Source of the DNA: Coenobita brevimanus
Lineage: Eukaryota; Arthropoda; Malacostraca; Decapoda; Coenobitidae
Length of the DNA stretch: 64,000 nt
Assembly (NCBI GenBank): GCA_032717465.1
Contig: JAVRFU010000123.1
Location: 1-64,000 of the forward strand
Reading direction: 5' to 3'
Shown here: positions 20,177-30,593 of the stretch, piece after piece
How positions within the stretch are numbered: the stretch's first letter is position 1
Layout of the letters: each line of letters opens with the position of its first letter
Translations under genes and position numbers: made by a program
Notes under the pieces: generated by a model
Databases searched by the model: none
What the model was told of the DNA's origin: nothing
What the model saw: the letters and a program-made list of their open reading frames with translations, nothing else

Positions 20177-21267
20177 ACGAGGGAGAGGGTGTCTGTTTTG
20201 GTTATCTGATTAACACGTCTGTAGTCGATGCAAAGCCGCTGTGACCCACCTGGCTTAGGGACTAGAGTGACAGGAGAACTCCACTTGCTCTGACAGGGTT
20301 CAATCATCTTGTGGTCCAACAGGTAGCCAGGCTCCTTCTGGATGAGAGGAACTTTCACTGGGTTCACACGGTAAGGAGGCAATTTAACTGGCTTTGCGTC
20401 TCCGACATCGACATCATGCATCAACACAGTGGTTCTTCCTGGAGTGGCACGGAACACTTGCGGGTACTCCTGCAGTAATGCCGAAAACTCCTGCCTTTCC
20501 TCGGGAGCTAGATGAGAAAGCTTAGTCTGGAGATCATTCATGATATCAGGATTCTTCCCCAAACTATCACTCAGGCTCATACTGCATGGGAGAGCTTCAC
20601 TTGCAGACTCGGGTGGAACAGCTACAGTGCAGACTGGATTATTTTCGTCCCGCCTGTGATATAACTTTAGCATGTTGATGTGACAAAGTTGCTTGTTCTT
20701 TCTACGATCTGGTGTGGCGATGACATAGTTGACATCACTGAGTTTCTTCTCCACGAAATAAGGACCACTAAACTTGGCTTGAAGAGGTTGCCCATGAACT
20801 GGTAGCAGAATCAAAACCTGATCTGGCTGAAAGTTGCGTAACCTGGACTTCTTATCATACCAAGTCTTCATCTTCTCCTGAGCAGCTCCTAAATTCTCTC
20901 TCACCAGCTGTAAAGCAGTGGACAGCCGTTCTTTGAACTTCATCACATACTCCAGCAGGTTGACGTCATCTTCCTCCGACAGCCAGCATTCCTTGAGTAA
21001 CTTAAGGGGTCCTCTTACTTCATGGCCAAACAGTAGTTCAAAAGGTGAGAAGCCCAGTGATTCATTTGGAGATTCTCTTGCGGCAAATACAACGAATGGA
21101 AGACCTCTATCCCAGTCTTTCTGATATTCCGAACAGTATTTCTTGAGCATCGATTTGAGTGTTTGATGATATCTCTCCAACGCTCCTTGGGTCTGGGGAT
21201 GGTAAGCTGAAGACGTGATCTGGGTGATGCCCAACTCTTTCAAAGACTGCTTGAAAACATTTGACAT
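20161..21267 (-). CDS. Integrase C-terminal half followed by RT N-terminus (unit A)
   Basis: The frame starts just after the integrase break and reads YHPQTQGALERYHQTLK, where the Glu of DD35E lies in GALER, then FSPFELLFGHEVRGPL, then a GPY/F-like SGPYFVEKKLSDVNYVI, a linker of about 90 residues, and the start of RT: LPPYRVNP, MIEPCQSKWSSPVTLVPKP and RLCIDYRRVNQITK. Integrase and RT are thus in one frame in the order IN then RT. It ends at a stop after a frameshift. In unit B the same frame is joined upstream without a break. Confidence 0.92.
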   Translation of the reverse strand: MSNVFKQSLKELGITQITSSAYHPQTQGALERYHQTLKSMLKKYCSEYQKDWDRGLPFVVFAARESPNESLGFSPFELLFGHEVRGPLKLLKECWLSEEDDVNLLEYVMKFKERLSTALQLVRENLGAAQEKMKTWYDKKSRLRNFQPDQVLILLPVHGQPLQAKFSGPYFVEKKLSDVNYVIATPDRRKNKQLCHINMLKLYHRRDENNPVCTVAVPPESASEALPCSMSLSDSLGKNPDIMNDLQTKLSHLAPEERQEFSALLQEYPQVFRATPGRTTVLMHDVDVGDAKPVKLPPYRVNPVKVPLIQKEPGYLLDHKMIEPCQSKWSSPVTLVPKPGGSQRLCIDYRRVNQITKTDTLSLVWKIA

Positions 21268-23033
21268 GAAATTACTTCCCGGTCTGACTGTACCTCCTTG
21301 GGCAGACCAAACTTTGTGAAGAACCCTAGCATTTCCTTAACCACGTTCTTTGCTGAGATACTTCTAAGTGGAATGGCTTCAGGATAACGAGTAGCCATAT
21401 CAATCTGGGTCAACACATAAGAAAATCCTGAAGAAGTCTTAGAAAGAGGGCCCACAATATCCACCAACACACGGGTGAATGGCACCTCAAAAGGAGGAAT
21501 GGGAACTAGAGGTGCAACCTTTTTGGTCTGATTACACTTCCCCACAACTTGACACGTGTGACAAGACTTACAATACCAGGAAACATCCCTGAAGATACCT
21601 GGCCAGTAGAAGTGTTTCAAAATGCGTGCCACAGTCTTCCTCACTCCAAGATGTCCTGCCAAACTGGAATCATGAGCCTCTCTAATGATATCCTGCCTAC
21701 AAACACGAGGGATGACAACTTGATGTACAACCTCCCATTCACAGTCGGCTGATGCTGTTGGGGGTCTCCACTTCCTCATAAGTACTCCCGACTTTATATA
21801 ATAACAAGTAGAAGCACCAGCTGACTCTTCCTCACTGCAAGCAGAGTTAGCTAGACCTTTCAACTCAGGGTCAGCAACCTGCAACTCAACCAACTCTTGA
21901 CGAGACAAATTATCAACACTACGGGGTACTGCCTCATCTGGTGAGTGGTCCAAATTAGCAAGAAAAGTGTCAGCTAGGATAACATCATCATCATCATTAT
22001 CCTCTAAGTCACCAGTAACTTTAGACTTAGCTCTAGTGACAGCACATGCAGAGAATACATCAGGGACACAACAATCCCGGGTCGCAGCCACTGGCTCACT
22101 AGACAACTGAGGAGCTGGACACACTTGACTTCCACCAATATCATTTCCAAGTAAGAAAGGTACACCTGACATTGGGAGTGTCTCAACCAACCCAACCATA
22201 ACGGAACCATTAACAAAACCAGACTCTAAATTCACTTTGCACAGAGGGACAGAGAAGTAATTATTCCCTACACCTTGTAAGATTACAGTTTCATCAGAGG
22301 AATTAACATTAGAGCCTAGAACACTGGTCAGCATAAGGGATTGGCAAGCACCTGTATCACGATATATTTTAACTGATTTCCTGTCATTACTGTCCAGAGG
22401 ACTGACAAAACCATCAGACAGGAAATTAGCACAAGAACTCTTGAGAGTGTCACCCACGTTACTGCTCAAAAGAGGAGCTCCATCATGAGAATTTAAGTTA
22501 CCCCTCAAAGCAGGTTCAGTTAACTCAGTTAAAGAATTCTGGGAACTCTCAAGGGTGGACACTAGACCAATTGATTGAATATTTAAAGACTCCTTTTTGT
22601 TCACATCACGCTGTCTCCTGAAACATTTCTCCGTAGTATGACCAAGCTTACTACAATAAGTACATTTACTTTTCTGAAATCTAGAGGTGAAGCTGGTATT
22701 TACTTCCTGAGAAACATCATCTTTATTCTCTTTCCTGTTACCTGTACTCTGAGTAGAGGCAACGTACTTACTCTCAGCTTTCCCTTTTTCTTTAGAATAT
22801 CTCTTGTGAGTGAGAACATATTCATCAGCTAAAACTGCAGCATCAAACAAATTATCTATTCTTTTCTCATCAAGATATAGGCTTACATCTTTATTAATAC
22901 ACCTTTTGAAGTCCTCCAGCAAAATCATCTGCTTAAATTTACCAAAATCAGAATCCACATTCTTAGAATTTAACCACTGCTCTAACAGATCTTCCTTGAT
23001 TTTTGCATACTCAACATGGGATTGCTTATCTTG
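21240..23033 (-). CDS. Gag C-terminus, protease and integrase N-terminal half (unit A)
   Basis: Continues the Gag frame after an in-frame TAG. Numbering from the Val codon at 22,958: CCHC zinc knuckle CTYCSKLGHTTEKC (99-112), retropepsin YRDTGACQSL with the catalytic DTGA (201-204) and VPFLLGND (~267-273), then integrase with a His-His zinc half HDSSLAGHLG (429-438), CKSCHTC (463-469) and the core Asp in VLVDIVGPL (500) and QSDR (559). The frame ends after QSDR because one C is missing at about 21,279; unit B reads QSDRGSNF there and goes on. The linker between protease and integrase is Asp/Ser-rich. Confidence 0.92.
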   Translation of the reverse strand, partial: QDKQSHVEYAKIKEDLLEQWLNSKNVDSDFGKFKQMILLEDFKRCINKDVSLYLDEKRIDNLFDAAVLADEYVLTHKRYSKEKGKAESKYVASTQSTGNRKENKDDVSQEVNTSFTSRFQKSKCTYCSKLGHTTEKCFRRQRDVNKKESLNIQSIGLVSTLESSQNSLTELTEPALRGNLNSHDGAPLLSSNVGDTLKSSCANFLSDGFVSPLDSNDRKSVKIYRDTGACQSLMLTSVLGSNVNSSDETVILQGVGNNYFSVPLCKVNLESGFVNGSVMVGLVETLPMSGVPFLLGNDIGGSQVCPAPQLSSEPVAATRDCCVPDVFSACAVTRAKSKVTGDLEDNDDDDVILADTFLANLDHSPDEAVPRSVDNLSRQELVELQVADPELKGLANSACSEEESAGASTCYYIKSGVLMRKWRPPTASADCEWEVVHQVVIPRVCRQDIIREAHDSSLAGHLGVRKTVARILKHFYWPGIFRDVSWYCKSCHTCQVVGKCNQTKKVAPLVPIPPFEVPFTRVLVDIVGPLSKTSSGFSYVLTQIDMATRYPEAIPLRSISAKNVVKEMLGFFTKFGLPKEVQSDREVISCQMFSSSL

Positions 23034-23690
23034 CTAATAAGTTGTCCTAAATTTTACTCTATAGGCTTCAGGAACAAGCTCATAGGCCTTAAGAATCAAG
23101 CTCTTAACTACATCATAATTATCACATTGATCCTGAGGCAAAGATGCATAAGTTACTTGAGCTTTACCGGTGAGAACAGTTTGAAGGCGTACTGGCCAAT
23201 ACTTTTGGGGCCAATTAAAACCTGTAGCTACCCTCTCAAACAACTGAAAATACTTTGTTAAATCAGATTCATTAAAAGGAGGGACAAGTTTAACATTTTT
23301 AGCCACATCAAAATCATCAGAGCTAGATGATCCAGTTCCACCTTGTTTCATGCGATACTCATGGTCTGCCTGAATCCTAGCAAGTTCAATTTGTGCCTGA
23401 GCCTGTACCTGTGCCTCCTGAATACGAGCATTTGCCTGAAATTCAGCCTCCTTAGTACAAGCCTCCTGCAGGGCTAGCTGTAACTTAGCTAATTCAATCT
23501 GCGTTTGCTCATTTGAAGGAGTTACATTAAACAAGCTTTCATTAATCATGTCAACAATTTGATCTTTAGAATGATGAGAGCGAACAGCAATTCCCAATTG
23601 TTGAGCAACAAGCTTAAGTTCATTTTTTTTTCTGTTTTCTATATCACACACTGTTTGCACATTTGACAAAAAAATCTTTGGCTTCATCAA
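23034..23690 (-). CDS. Gag N-terminal part (unit A)
   Basis: 218 codons from a TTG at 23,690. Residues ~20-52 (NRKKNELKLVAQQLGIAVRS) resemble a SAP-like N-terminal motif common in Gag-like proteins; 66-117 is a Gln/Ala/Glu-rich helix; 130-218 resembles a capsid segment (FQLFERVATGFNWPQKYWPV, LVPEAYRVKF). It stops at TAG 23,034-23,036, with the same frame continuing downstream, which probably reflects a CAG to TAG change. A plausible true start is the ATG at 23,712 in another frame, which would need a 2-bp change in a GTGTGT run to join. No homolog is certain from sequence alone. Confidence 0.8.
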   Translation of the reverse strand: MMKPKIFLSNVQTVCDIENRKKNELKLVAQQLGIAVRSHHSKDQIVDMINESLFNVTPSNEQTQIELAKLQLALQEACTKEAEFQANARIQEAQVQAQAQIELARIQADHEYRMKQGGTGSSSSDDFDVAKNVKLVPPFNESDLTKYFQLFERVATGFNWPQKYWPVRLQTVLTGKAQVTYASLPQDQCDNYDVVKSLILKAYELVPEAYRVKFRTTY

Positions 23691-23770
23691 GCGTAGTAAT
23701 AGTAGACATCATGAATAAATCACAGTCACAAAATATCAAGCAATATCCTTATGATAATATCCTGAATATC

Positions 23771-23793
23771 CTGATAAGAGGTCGCCAAACTTA
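23771..23793 (-). promoter_or_regulatory. Primer-binding-site region of Gypsy element
   Basis: Immediately inside the 5' LTR the minus strand reads TAAGTTTGGCGACCTCTTAT. TGGCGACC is the kind of start seen in tRNA-complementary PBSs. The matching tRNA cannot be named without a crustacean tRNA set. Confidence 0.55.
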
Positions 23794-24581
23794 TGTTACG
23801 GAACAGAGAAAGATAATGTACACTTTAAGTGAGAATACTAAAAATCACTACTGTCCCGTAAAGTTCCAGGTTCAAAACAAGAGTTAGGTAAAATTACAAG
23901 TTAAAGTTTAATGCTCAAACTAACAACAAAACATTCAGGACTCATAAGGATAATGTAATGGCAAAAAACAGGTTAAATATATGGTTAACTGCAAATAGCC
24001 TCTATTAACAGGAAATTAGCAAGAGTAAATTTATCTAAGTCAGCCCTGATAAAATTAGAAAACCGGATAATACTCAGTAAATGCAAGATATATTATTACA
24101 TATACAAAATATTATCAAAAATGACTGTCATAAAAACACATGAATCACAAAAACCTCACTAGGCCTACGAATTAACACCCCATGCTATACAGTACAAGAA
24201 CAAAATGCAATAACACTTGTACTCAAATTACACAGCTGCTAGATGGTTGGAGACTTCCTGAGCACTCACAATACTAACAACTGTACAGGGGAGGACAGAG
24301 ATGTGAGCAAAATGAGGAGTAGATCTAAGTGGCCATTAATGCAGAGACTGAGCTCATTATATAGGGGCCGGCAGAGCTTGATACAACTTGTAAGAAGGAT
24401 GCGCAAATGAAGACAGAGGGGACAAAGAGTTGACACTCCTGCTCTGAACAACAGAAAGAACGACTTACTCTATTATAAGGGAGGAGAGGGGGAGTGAGGT
24501 TGAACACGCTCGTGATCAAACATGTAGCATATTGTACGTTAGAATTACACAAAGGATGATGAAATCATAGGCTATGTAACA
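23794..24581 (-). repeat. 5' LTR of Gypsy element (unit A)
   Basis: 788 bp with TATATAA (minus, 24,357-24,363). It differs from the 3' LTR at scattered sites (for example single-base differences near 23,868 and 24,247), implying the insertion is not brand new. Confidence 0.93.
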
Positions 24582-24692
24582 CCATCTAGAACTGCCACAG
24601 TCTTACCCTGAGCCCCCACCAGAATCTGGGATCTAACATTATAGTCTAATCTATCCTAACCTAACTTATTCTAACCTATACTACCCTATCCT
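24582..24692 (-). repeat. Interspersed CCTAACCTAA-containing repeat, arm 1
   Basis: Reverse complement of 33,271-33,383 over about 111 bp, including CTAGAACTGCCACAG and a patch of CCTAACCTAACTTATTCTAA. The Gypsy target duplication CCAT sits at its outer edge, and the copy near 33,380 shows the same site uninterrupted (CTAGATGG). Confidence 0.8.
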
Positions 24693-24715
24693 AACTTAAT
24701 TAGGTAGAATCATCA

Positions 24716-25166
24716 TCATAATCATCTAATCCTGTGTTGCCCCCATGAGAAGCGTAGGAGCCCGGGGCTAGGCAAGTTGGTCCTGTCATTTCAAATGAAA
24801 GTGACCAGTCTCACTTATCCCTGAGTGGGATTATGTGAGCAATAAACCCTAACCACCCCTTGGATAAAAACCTACACCAGCTCAGTCCAACTGATTACCC
24901 ACTAAACCACCAGGCGCCATAATTTGGTTATATGGTTACCACCCAGCGTAGTAAATGGTTTCCTGATGTACAGGAAGCCATTTGGCTTGTTACTTAGTCA
25001 CCCATAAGCAGAAGGAAGAGGAAAGAATGAAGGAAAAAGACAGAAAATGATGGCAGGGAGAAAGAAGAGGAAGGAAGGAAAGAAGGAGGGAAGAGAGGAA
25101 AGGCCAGTCATATGAGTGCTGCACTACATCGACTGAATGGATGGCAAGCGCCCCCACCTACCACTC
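24716..25166. repeat. SINE-like interspersed repeat, third copy
   Basis: Diverged copy of the repeat at 1,003-1,535, sharing GAAGCGTAGGAGCCCGG, CCACCAGGCGCC, GGTTATATGGTTACCACCC and the final AGCGCCCCCACCTACCAC. Minus strand again carries CCTGGTGGTTTAGTGGGTAA and the CACTCAGGGATAAGTG core, here with one hairpin mismatch. Confidence 0.65.
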
Positions 25167-28100
25167 CAAATTATCCCAACCTAAAATCTAACTTAGAGGT
25201 AGGGGACTGGAGGGGCTTCCCCACTATACTCCTTTCAATTTAATTTTCATACTCCAGATTTTCGTACCTCAGAAGTTTTTTTCATGCATCCTGTTGCCGG
25301 AAAAGACGTTTTGCGGCTTTACACCCTGTGCGTAGCACTTTTACTTGATCAGGACCACATTCTAGCAATACATTGTTTGAATTCAGGACTAGGGTGGAAT
25401 GCCAGCAATTTTGGATCAAGCTAAGTGAAGAATATAAGAGTGTATTTTAGGATGTGCCGTTCCTGTTATCACACTTTAGTGTATAACTTATTAACTATTT
25501 CATTAACAGATCATAGGAAGTGATATGGAAGAGAATATGTTTTTTTTTTTACATCATACCGGTGACTGCAGAAGTATTTGCCCACTGAATACCCAATCTG
25601 TTGGTATTTACTGCAAGCCATGGAGGACACTGTTACCCATTTACTTGCATGCTATTTTGCCTCTTTATTCTCGTCAAATTATATGGCTTCCCTGCACCTT
25701 CCTGACTATCTATCTTGACTTGCATCTCACTATTCTCTTATAACATATTTAATGTGCAGGGATTTCAGTACAATGGACTGGAAAAAGCATCAGTTAATGA
25801 CAAGAATAGTTCTTGGTTGTGCCATCTGAAGTTCTTTCACTTTAACTTAATCCAGATTTCTGTTCTTTTGCAGTTTATTTCACGTTGTTCAGTGGCAGAT
25901 AATGGCAATACTACGGCTCTACATCCCTTCCATAGCACTTCTTTGTAACTAACACCGTTTTCCTGTGATCAACTCAGCATTCAAGGAGAAGAGATGCCAT
26001 CTTTAGTCCAAGGTACAGATTAGGGTTACAAGTGTTCTCGTTACTGAAGGGATCTTAACTATTTTTGTTTTATTCTAAATCGGCCAAAAATAACAATGTC
26101 TCCACCGAGAACACTGAGCTGTAAAAGATAACACTATAATATGGCGCTAGTCATGAAAAGTCTTATGGAAAGGACGTAGAGTAGTAGGAATTATCTTATT
26201 TTGTTAAATAAGCTGCAAAAGGGAAATCTGGGGCAGATTAGGTGAAGAGTACAGCACCCATTTCTTACCGTACTAGTTTACATCTGTATTTCTTTAGTTA
26301 ATAATCTCGTATATATCTACAGTAGAGCAAATAAAAAAATAGTAGTAGTACCGGTATCAAAGAGAATTCTGTGATATGGTACGGCTAAATAACTCGCTGA
26401 GAAGCGGTAGAAAGCCTTTTGATCGAAAAGATTACCTACTATATTGAACCCTCACCCAAGTAATAAATATAAAAATCCTTAGTCACAATTCACGTTTCCC
26501 TCGAGTCCTGAACAACACAAAGGCCTGTGGCGATCGATGCGTCAAGTGCATTAACCCACGTGTAAGTTATACCACTGACTTAAGACTTTTCAAAAGTAAG
26601 CAGGCCTGTCTCAACATGTGTAATCATTTACTGATCATCAGAGGGAACTGGGTCTCTCCAAGTGGCGACCTATTACTGTATTTATAGGTTGTCAAATGGG
26701 TGTAAATTCGAAATAATAGCCTTCCACGACGGCCATCCACTAAAGAACAATAATAACGAAGTGTAATTTACATTTCCACTATTTTAATCCGGCTACGAAT
26801 TTTGTTATGTAATATTGCTGCATTCGTACAAATTTTATTTCATGGAGCCCTAACGTACTGTACACTTTAGCTGAATAAAAACGTGTGGATAGTAAGAACT
26901 TCATCAAACTGATGGGATTAAAATGTACGGTAACTACTACTGTATGCGTCCTTGTACTAAGCAAAAAACAATGACGCGGCAAAAATTACCAAAATCCTTT
27001 CAATACAATGACGCAATTTCTGCTTAGGACTTTCGAATTGGATGCATTACCTCCCACACTTCCAAGGGGTTTCCCCAAGCTGAATAGTCGTCTGAAGGCA
27101 GCCAGAAAATAAAAAATACATCGGAGTGGCTGATATCAACACTACTGGACAGCTCTCCTGCCTACCGAGTTATGCTGTTCACTGCGTTGGACAGGACAGG
27201 GCAACGCCACTGCTCGGTTATACAAACGCCTCGTCTAGGTCACTATTACAGAATACTATCTCCCCGAAGAACAGTGAACTGCAGGAGGAAAACTATCCAC
27301 CAGTTCAGTTGGCTCATGCTGAACGTAGATGCACCTGGGCACAACTACCGTTACTATGCCTCAATCTACGCAAAAATAACACAAAATTAATAACGGCGTA
27401 CCTGAGACTTCCTCTGCCTTCCAGCACACTATGTTTTCGAAAAACGTCCCGAAGTTGTCTCGCCGTTAAAACAATAAAAAAAAAAATCTTATATTTAAAT
27501 ATAATTTATTTTTTTATAGTTATTATTATCTAACCTAATATAGCATGCAATTACGCACAAGAATGAAAGACAGTGCTTAAATAAATGCTTTTTTTTTTTA
27601 AATATCTAAGATGGTCTTTACGGATGAACTTTAGGTATAAAGCTTTTACACATGACTGTTAAGAATTTCAGTAGCTGAACTAAATCATCATCTGTTCAGT
27701 AAAATAAAATATTAATGTAATTCCCAGAGAAAATTTAAGTAATGTACACTATGATTTTCACCGTATGTGGGATTTAAGTGTGTTCCACAGACTTAATAGA
27801 GCGATACATTTCATATTCAATATATCTGTTTGCTGCAAAAGGCAATCCGGCATCAGAAAAAAAAAAACAGCGACTGTCCAAGTATATATAACTCCTTAAT
27901 AATCTTATTATGGAAAGGTTAATATAATATAAATAACTACTGATAGGTAAAGTTTGGAGTCAATAGGATGCCCAGTAACCTTCGCCATATGAAATTCAGT
28001 CCGTTAGAGGTGGAGGCCATGAGGTATATGCAAATAGCCAATCACCAAGGAACACTTACCCAAAAGTTTCTGCCTTAAAAGTACATCGGAGTACACAGGA

Positions 28101-28834
28101 AGTACAGGGAAGTTCAGATAACAGGAGGCCTGTTGGCTCGTGAGGAAGTTACTCGTTGGAAGGTAGCCAATTTAACGAAAATCTAACCTACGCATAAGAG
28201 AAAATGATAGAAAAGAGGAAGGCTTTCCCCCACCCACCACACCGACCGGTAAACTCTACTGGAGAAGATGGAAAAAAAAAATTGCTTACTAGAAAGAACA
28301 AAGCATGGAAATTTCATTAGAGAGGAAGTAGAGGGGCGACTATGTAGTAAGTAATATCAGTTCTACAAATCTGAAATAGAAAAACAAACACAATTATTTA
28401 ATGATCTCATCATTAACCAAACGTCTCACAGTTGTCAGCATACACTTCAGCAGGGGAGCAGAGTGCAGCACCAGTCGAACAGGGGCGGTACTACCAAGCT
28501 GGATGGAAAGATGATGACAAGGAGAGCTGGAGTTCCCGTTTCATCACCCCTTAGGACTAGCTTCTGACCATCCAACTTTGTTGAACTTTTTCAGTGACTC
28601 AGTAGCACAAAGAGTAGGACGCATACTCTCCCATACATGCTCCTCTAACAATCAACACCAAACTTCATGCACAATACACACCATACTTCCTATTTAAGAT
28701 TAAGAAAAAAAATGGCATCTCAACACCCAACCTCGGAGTTCGTGGGGAGGTGGGTGGCATAAAAGCCCCTACCATCCTTTCCTCTCGCTGTAAAGGCCAG
28801 GAAAGATGTTTGAAACCACTGTCAGACTCATTTC
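25167..28834. other. Single-copy AT-rich stretch, no gene recognised
   Basis: About 3.7 kb without recognisable repeats or domains. Scattered short frames (for example 27,126-27,533 plus) have no family-like motifs. No tRNA, rRNA or splice-bounded coding exon could be supported by eye. Confidence 0.45.
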
Positions 28835-29895
28835 TTTTTCATTTCTGCAACATTTGTGGCTTTTCCTCTCTTTTTCTCTCTGTTGAACACCACCTATCTT
28901 CCTCATTTTCCCTTCCTCACTGAGACTCAGTTGTCTGAAACACCTGATTGGAAACCCTTCTCTGTATCCTCGTATTTTCTCTATACTCACTTCAAAGTCA
29001 AATGCGGCTAGTGTGTATATGTACACAACAACGTATCTTGTTCTCATGTTCCTGAACTTGAATCTTCTGAATTCTCTACTCTCTGGCTTTGGCTATCCTG
29101 CCTTTCTCTGAAAAAATACATTTGTGCGGTTTACTTATCCCCTTCGTCTTCTTACTATGAAAAATTCCTTGACTACTTACTTCTAAGATGGAACACATCC
29201 TATGAATTTCTCCTTTGTCTGAAATCTCCATTCAAGGTGATTTCAATATTCACCACCACCTTTGGCTCTCCTCTCCTTGCACTGATCCACCTGATGAACA
29301 AGCCTACATCTTTTCTATCCTTAATGGCCTGGAGTAGCTTCTGTAGTATCTTAGCCATATCCCTGACCTCCTTGGAGAGAGCGCCAACATTCTTGACCTT
29401 TTCCTTGCAAGTAATCCTTCTACTTACACAGTTAATCTATCCTCGTTGTTGTGCTACGATCATAACCTTATCACACTAACGTGTAACTGCTCCAGTAAGA
29501 CATGTGGCCCATCCCATGAAGTGGCGGCGTGGCACTTTGGTGCTGCTGATTGGGATGCCCTCAAGCAATACTTCTGAGATTTTCCCTGGAATGATTATAT
29601 ATTGCTACTACCATGGCCCAGAGCCATCTGAGTGACTCGCATTATAAGGAGGTTATTCTCTCGGACATGAAAGCATACATTCCTTTCCCTTATCCTGTGA
29701 TTAATGGAACAAAAAGAAAAAAAGGTTTAATCACGCTTGTTCCAATGCTGTCCTCAACAAGGAGAATGCCTACAGAAGGTACTGGAGCCAACCCACCACT
29801 GAATCTCATCTCTCATGTGTTTCTGCCCAGAATCGTGCTGAGTCTGTTCTTTGCTCTGCTAAAAGCTTCTTTCATACATATAGGCTCTCCCCCGC
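28835..29895 (+). pseudogene. Degenerate endonuclease region of a family-1 non-LTR element
   Basis: An older relative of family 1 that preserves the endonuclease part the other copies lack. Frames read FHFCNICGFSSLF, VEHHLS, VPELESSEFSTLWLWLS, PSSSYYEKFLDYLLL, GDFNIHHHLW and then [10 protein letters not shown], where the truncated copies begin. It continues with DFPWNDY and ends around TCTTTCATACATATAGG. Stops and frameshifts are frequent, for example TAG at EN position GLE-stop and a TGA before DFPW. The RT domain is absent, so it is an internal fragment. Confidence 0.8.
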
Positions 29896-30056
29896 CCTCC
29901 AAACCCTCCAGCAGAAGCCGGCAGGAAAAAGTCAGAAAGAACACCAAGCAGTATAGAAAAACTGTCGTGGACATTTTACAGGAAAGTGTGAAAGGATAAT
30001 AGAGACTATGGTAGTGTAACCTGAAAATGAAAAAGTATGAATTAGTATTAGTTATA

Positions 30057-30215
30057 TTTTTTTTTTTTCTATATCCACCCCTTATTTGTCATATGCTTAT
30101 CTAGCCTATGCTTGAAACTCTCAATGGAAGAGGCAGCAACTACTTTACTAGGTAGCTTATTCCATTCGTCTACTACTCTATTACCAAACCAATTTCTACC
30201 TATTTCCTTATTTGG
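30057..30215 (-). pseudogene. C-terminal fragment of another non-LTR retrotransposon (CR1/L2-like)
   Basis: Minus strand reads GRNWFGNRVVDEWNKLPSKV, then a VAASSIESFKHRLDKHM segment, then a stop and an A-rich tail (plus-strand T run 30,057-30,068). An F..RVV..WN.LP..VV..SI..FK..LD pattern is the usual end of CR1-like ORF2 proteins. About 150 bp only; the rest is missing. Confidence 0.7.
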
Positions 30216-30593
30216 AGGTGGGCTGACACCCACTAAAAATAAAGGTGGATAATTTTATAAATTCGATGACATTATCAAGGAACCAGACAAGCTGACCTGA
30301 AAGTTTTGTTGAAATTCATGTGTTCACTGTCCCTTGTTTCTGATCATTTTTATTTTTATTATTATTATTTTTTTTTATGGGGGGTTGACCCCTCCAGAGT
30401 CACTGGTGGGTTACGCTTCCTCCAAAATTCCATTACGGATGAGAGTCCATTGTATAACTTGTACCAAGATATAAATGACATATATGCCCTCCTTTCACTG
30501 TTTTTGAGAATTCTTAATTTGGTGAGGGGGGGAGGCTCACCCACCCTAAAATTATAGATGAGAAATTCCATACAGTTCCAGAGTTGACCTGTT
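30216..30593. other. Spacer between retrotransposon pieces
   Basis: No recognisable gene. Contains a T-rich run near 30,345-30,377 and a GGGGGGTTGACCCC patch. Confidence 0.4.

Larger units (their letters stand above)
1..22620. repeat. Unit A of a ~41.37-kb-offset large duplication (left part)
   Basis: This whole stretch recurs in the same order and orientation at about 41,388-64,000. Matched landmarks give offsets of 41,387 (LTR start 17/41,404), 41,339 (TG repeat near 3,010), 41,369 (family-1 element), 41,370 (family-2 element), 41,373 (near 13,000), 41,378 (Gypsy LTR) and 41,380 (near 22,000). From about 2,145 onward the copies differ only by rare substitutions, small indels and microsatellite lengths. 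The true ends are not visible: position 1 already lies inside the match and unit B runs off the window. It could be a tandem segmental duplication or two haplotypes assembled end to end. Confidence 0.93.
18297..24581 (-). mobile_element. Complete Gypsy-type LTR retrotransposon with integrase before RT (Gmr1-like order), unit A
   Basis: A 6,285-bp element on the minus strand, with LTRs of 787 bp (18,297-19,083) and 788 bp (23,794-24,581) starting TGTTAC and ending GTAACA, and a 4-bp target duplication CCAT (18,293-18,296 and 24,582-24,585). A polypurine tract adjoins the 3' LTR and a PBS-like TTTGGCGACCT follows the 5' LTR. Order in the transcript direction: Gag, CCHC knuckle, aspartic protease, integrase (HHCC, DD35E, GPY/F-like module), RT, RNase H, PPT. 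The sequences are Ty3-like, yet integrase precedes RT. Several frameshifts and one stop make this copy defective. A near-identical copy lies at 59,675-64,000+, and a related plus-strand 3' half at 40,561-42,282. Confidence 0.93.

Noticed and set aside
18297..24581. Classification as a Copia element because integrase precedes RT
   Set aside because: RT blocks (LPPYRVNP, KFDLLKGYWQVPM, YIDD), RNase H and the GPY/F-like tail are Ty3/Gypsy in character; the order alone does not make it Copia.
27126..27533. 135-codon plus-strand frame
   Set aside because: No recognisable motif, ends in a poly-Ile/Phe/Lys stretch from AT-rich DNA, no splice or promoter support.
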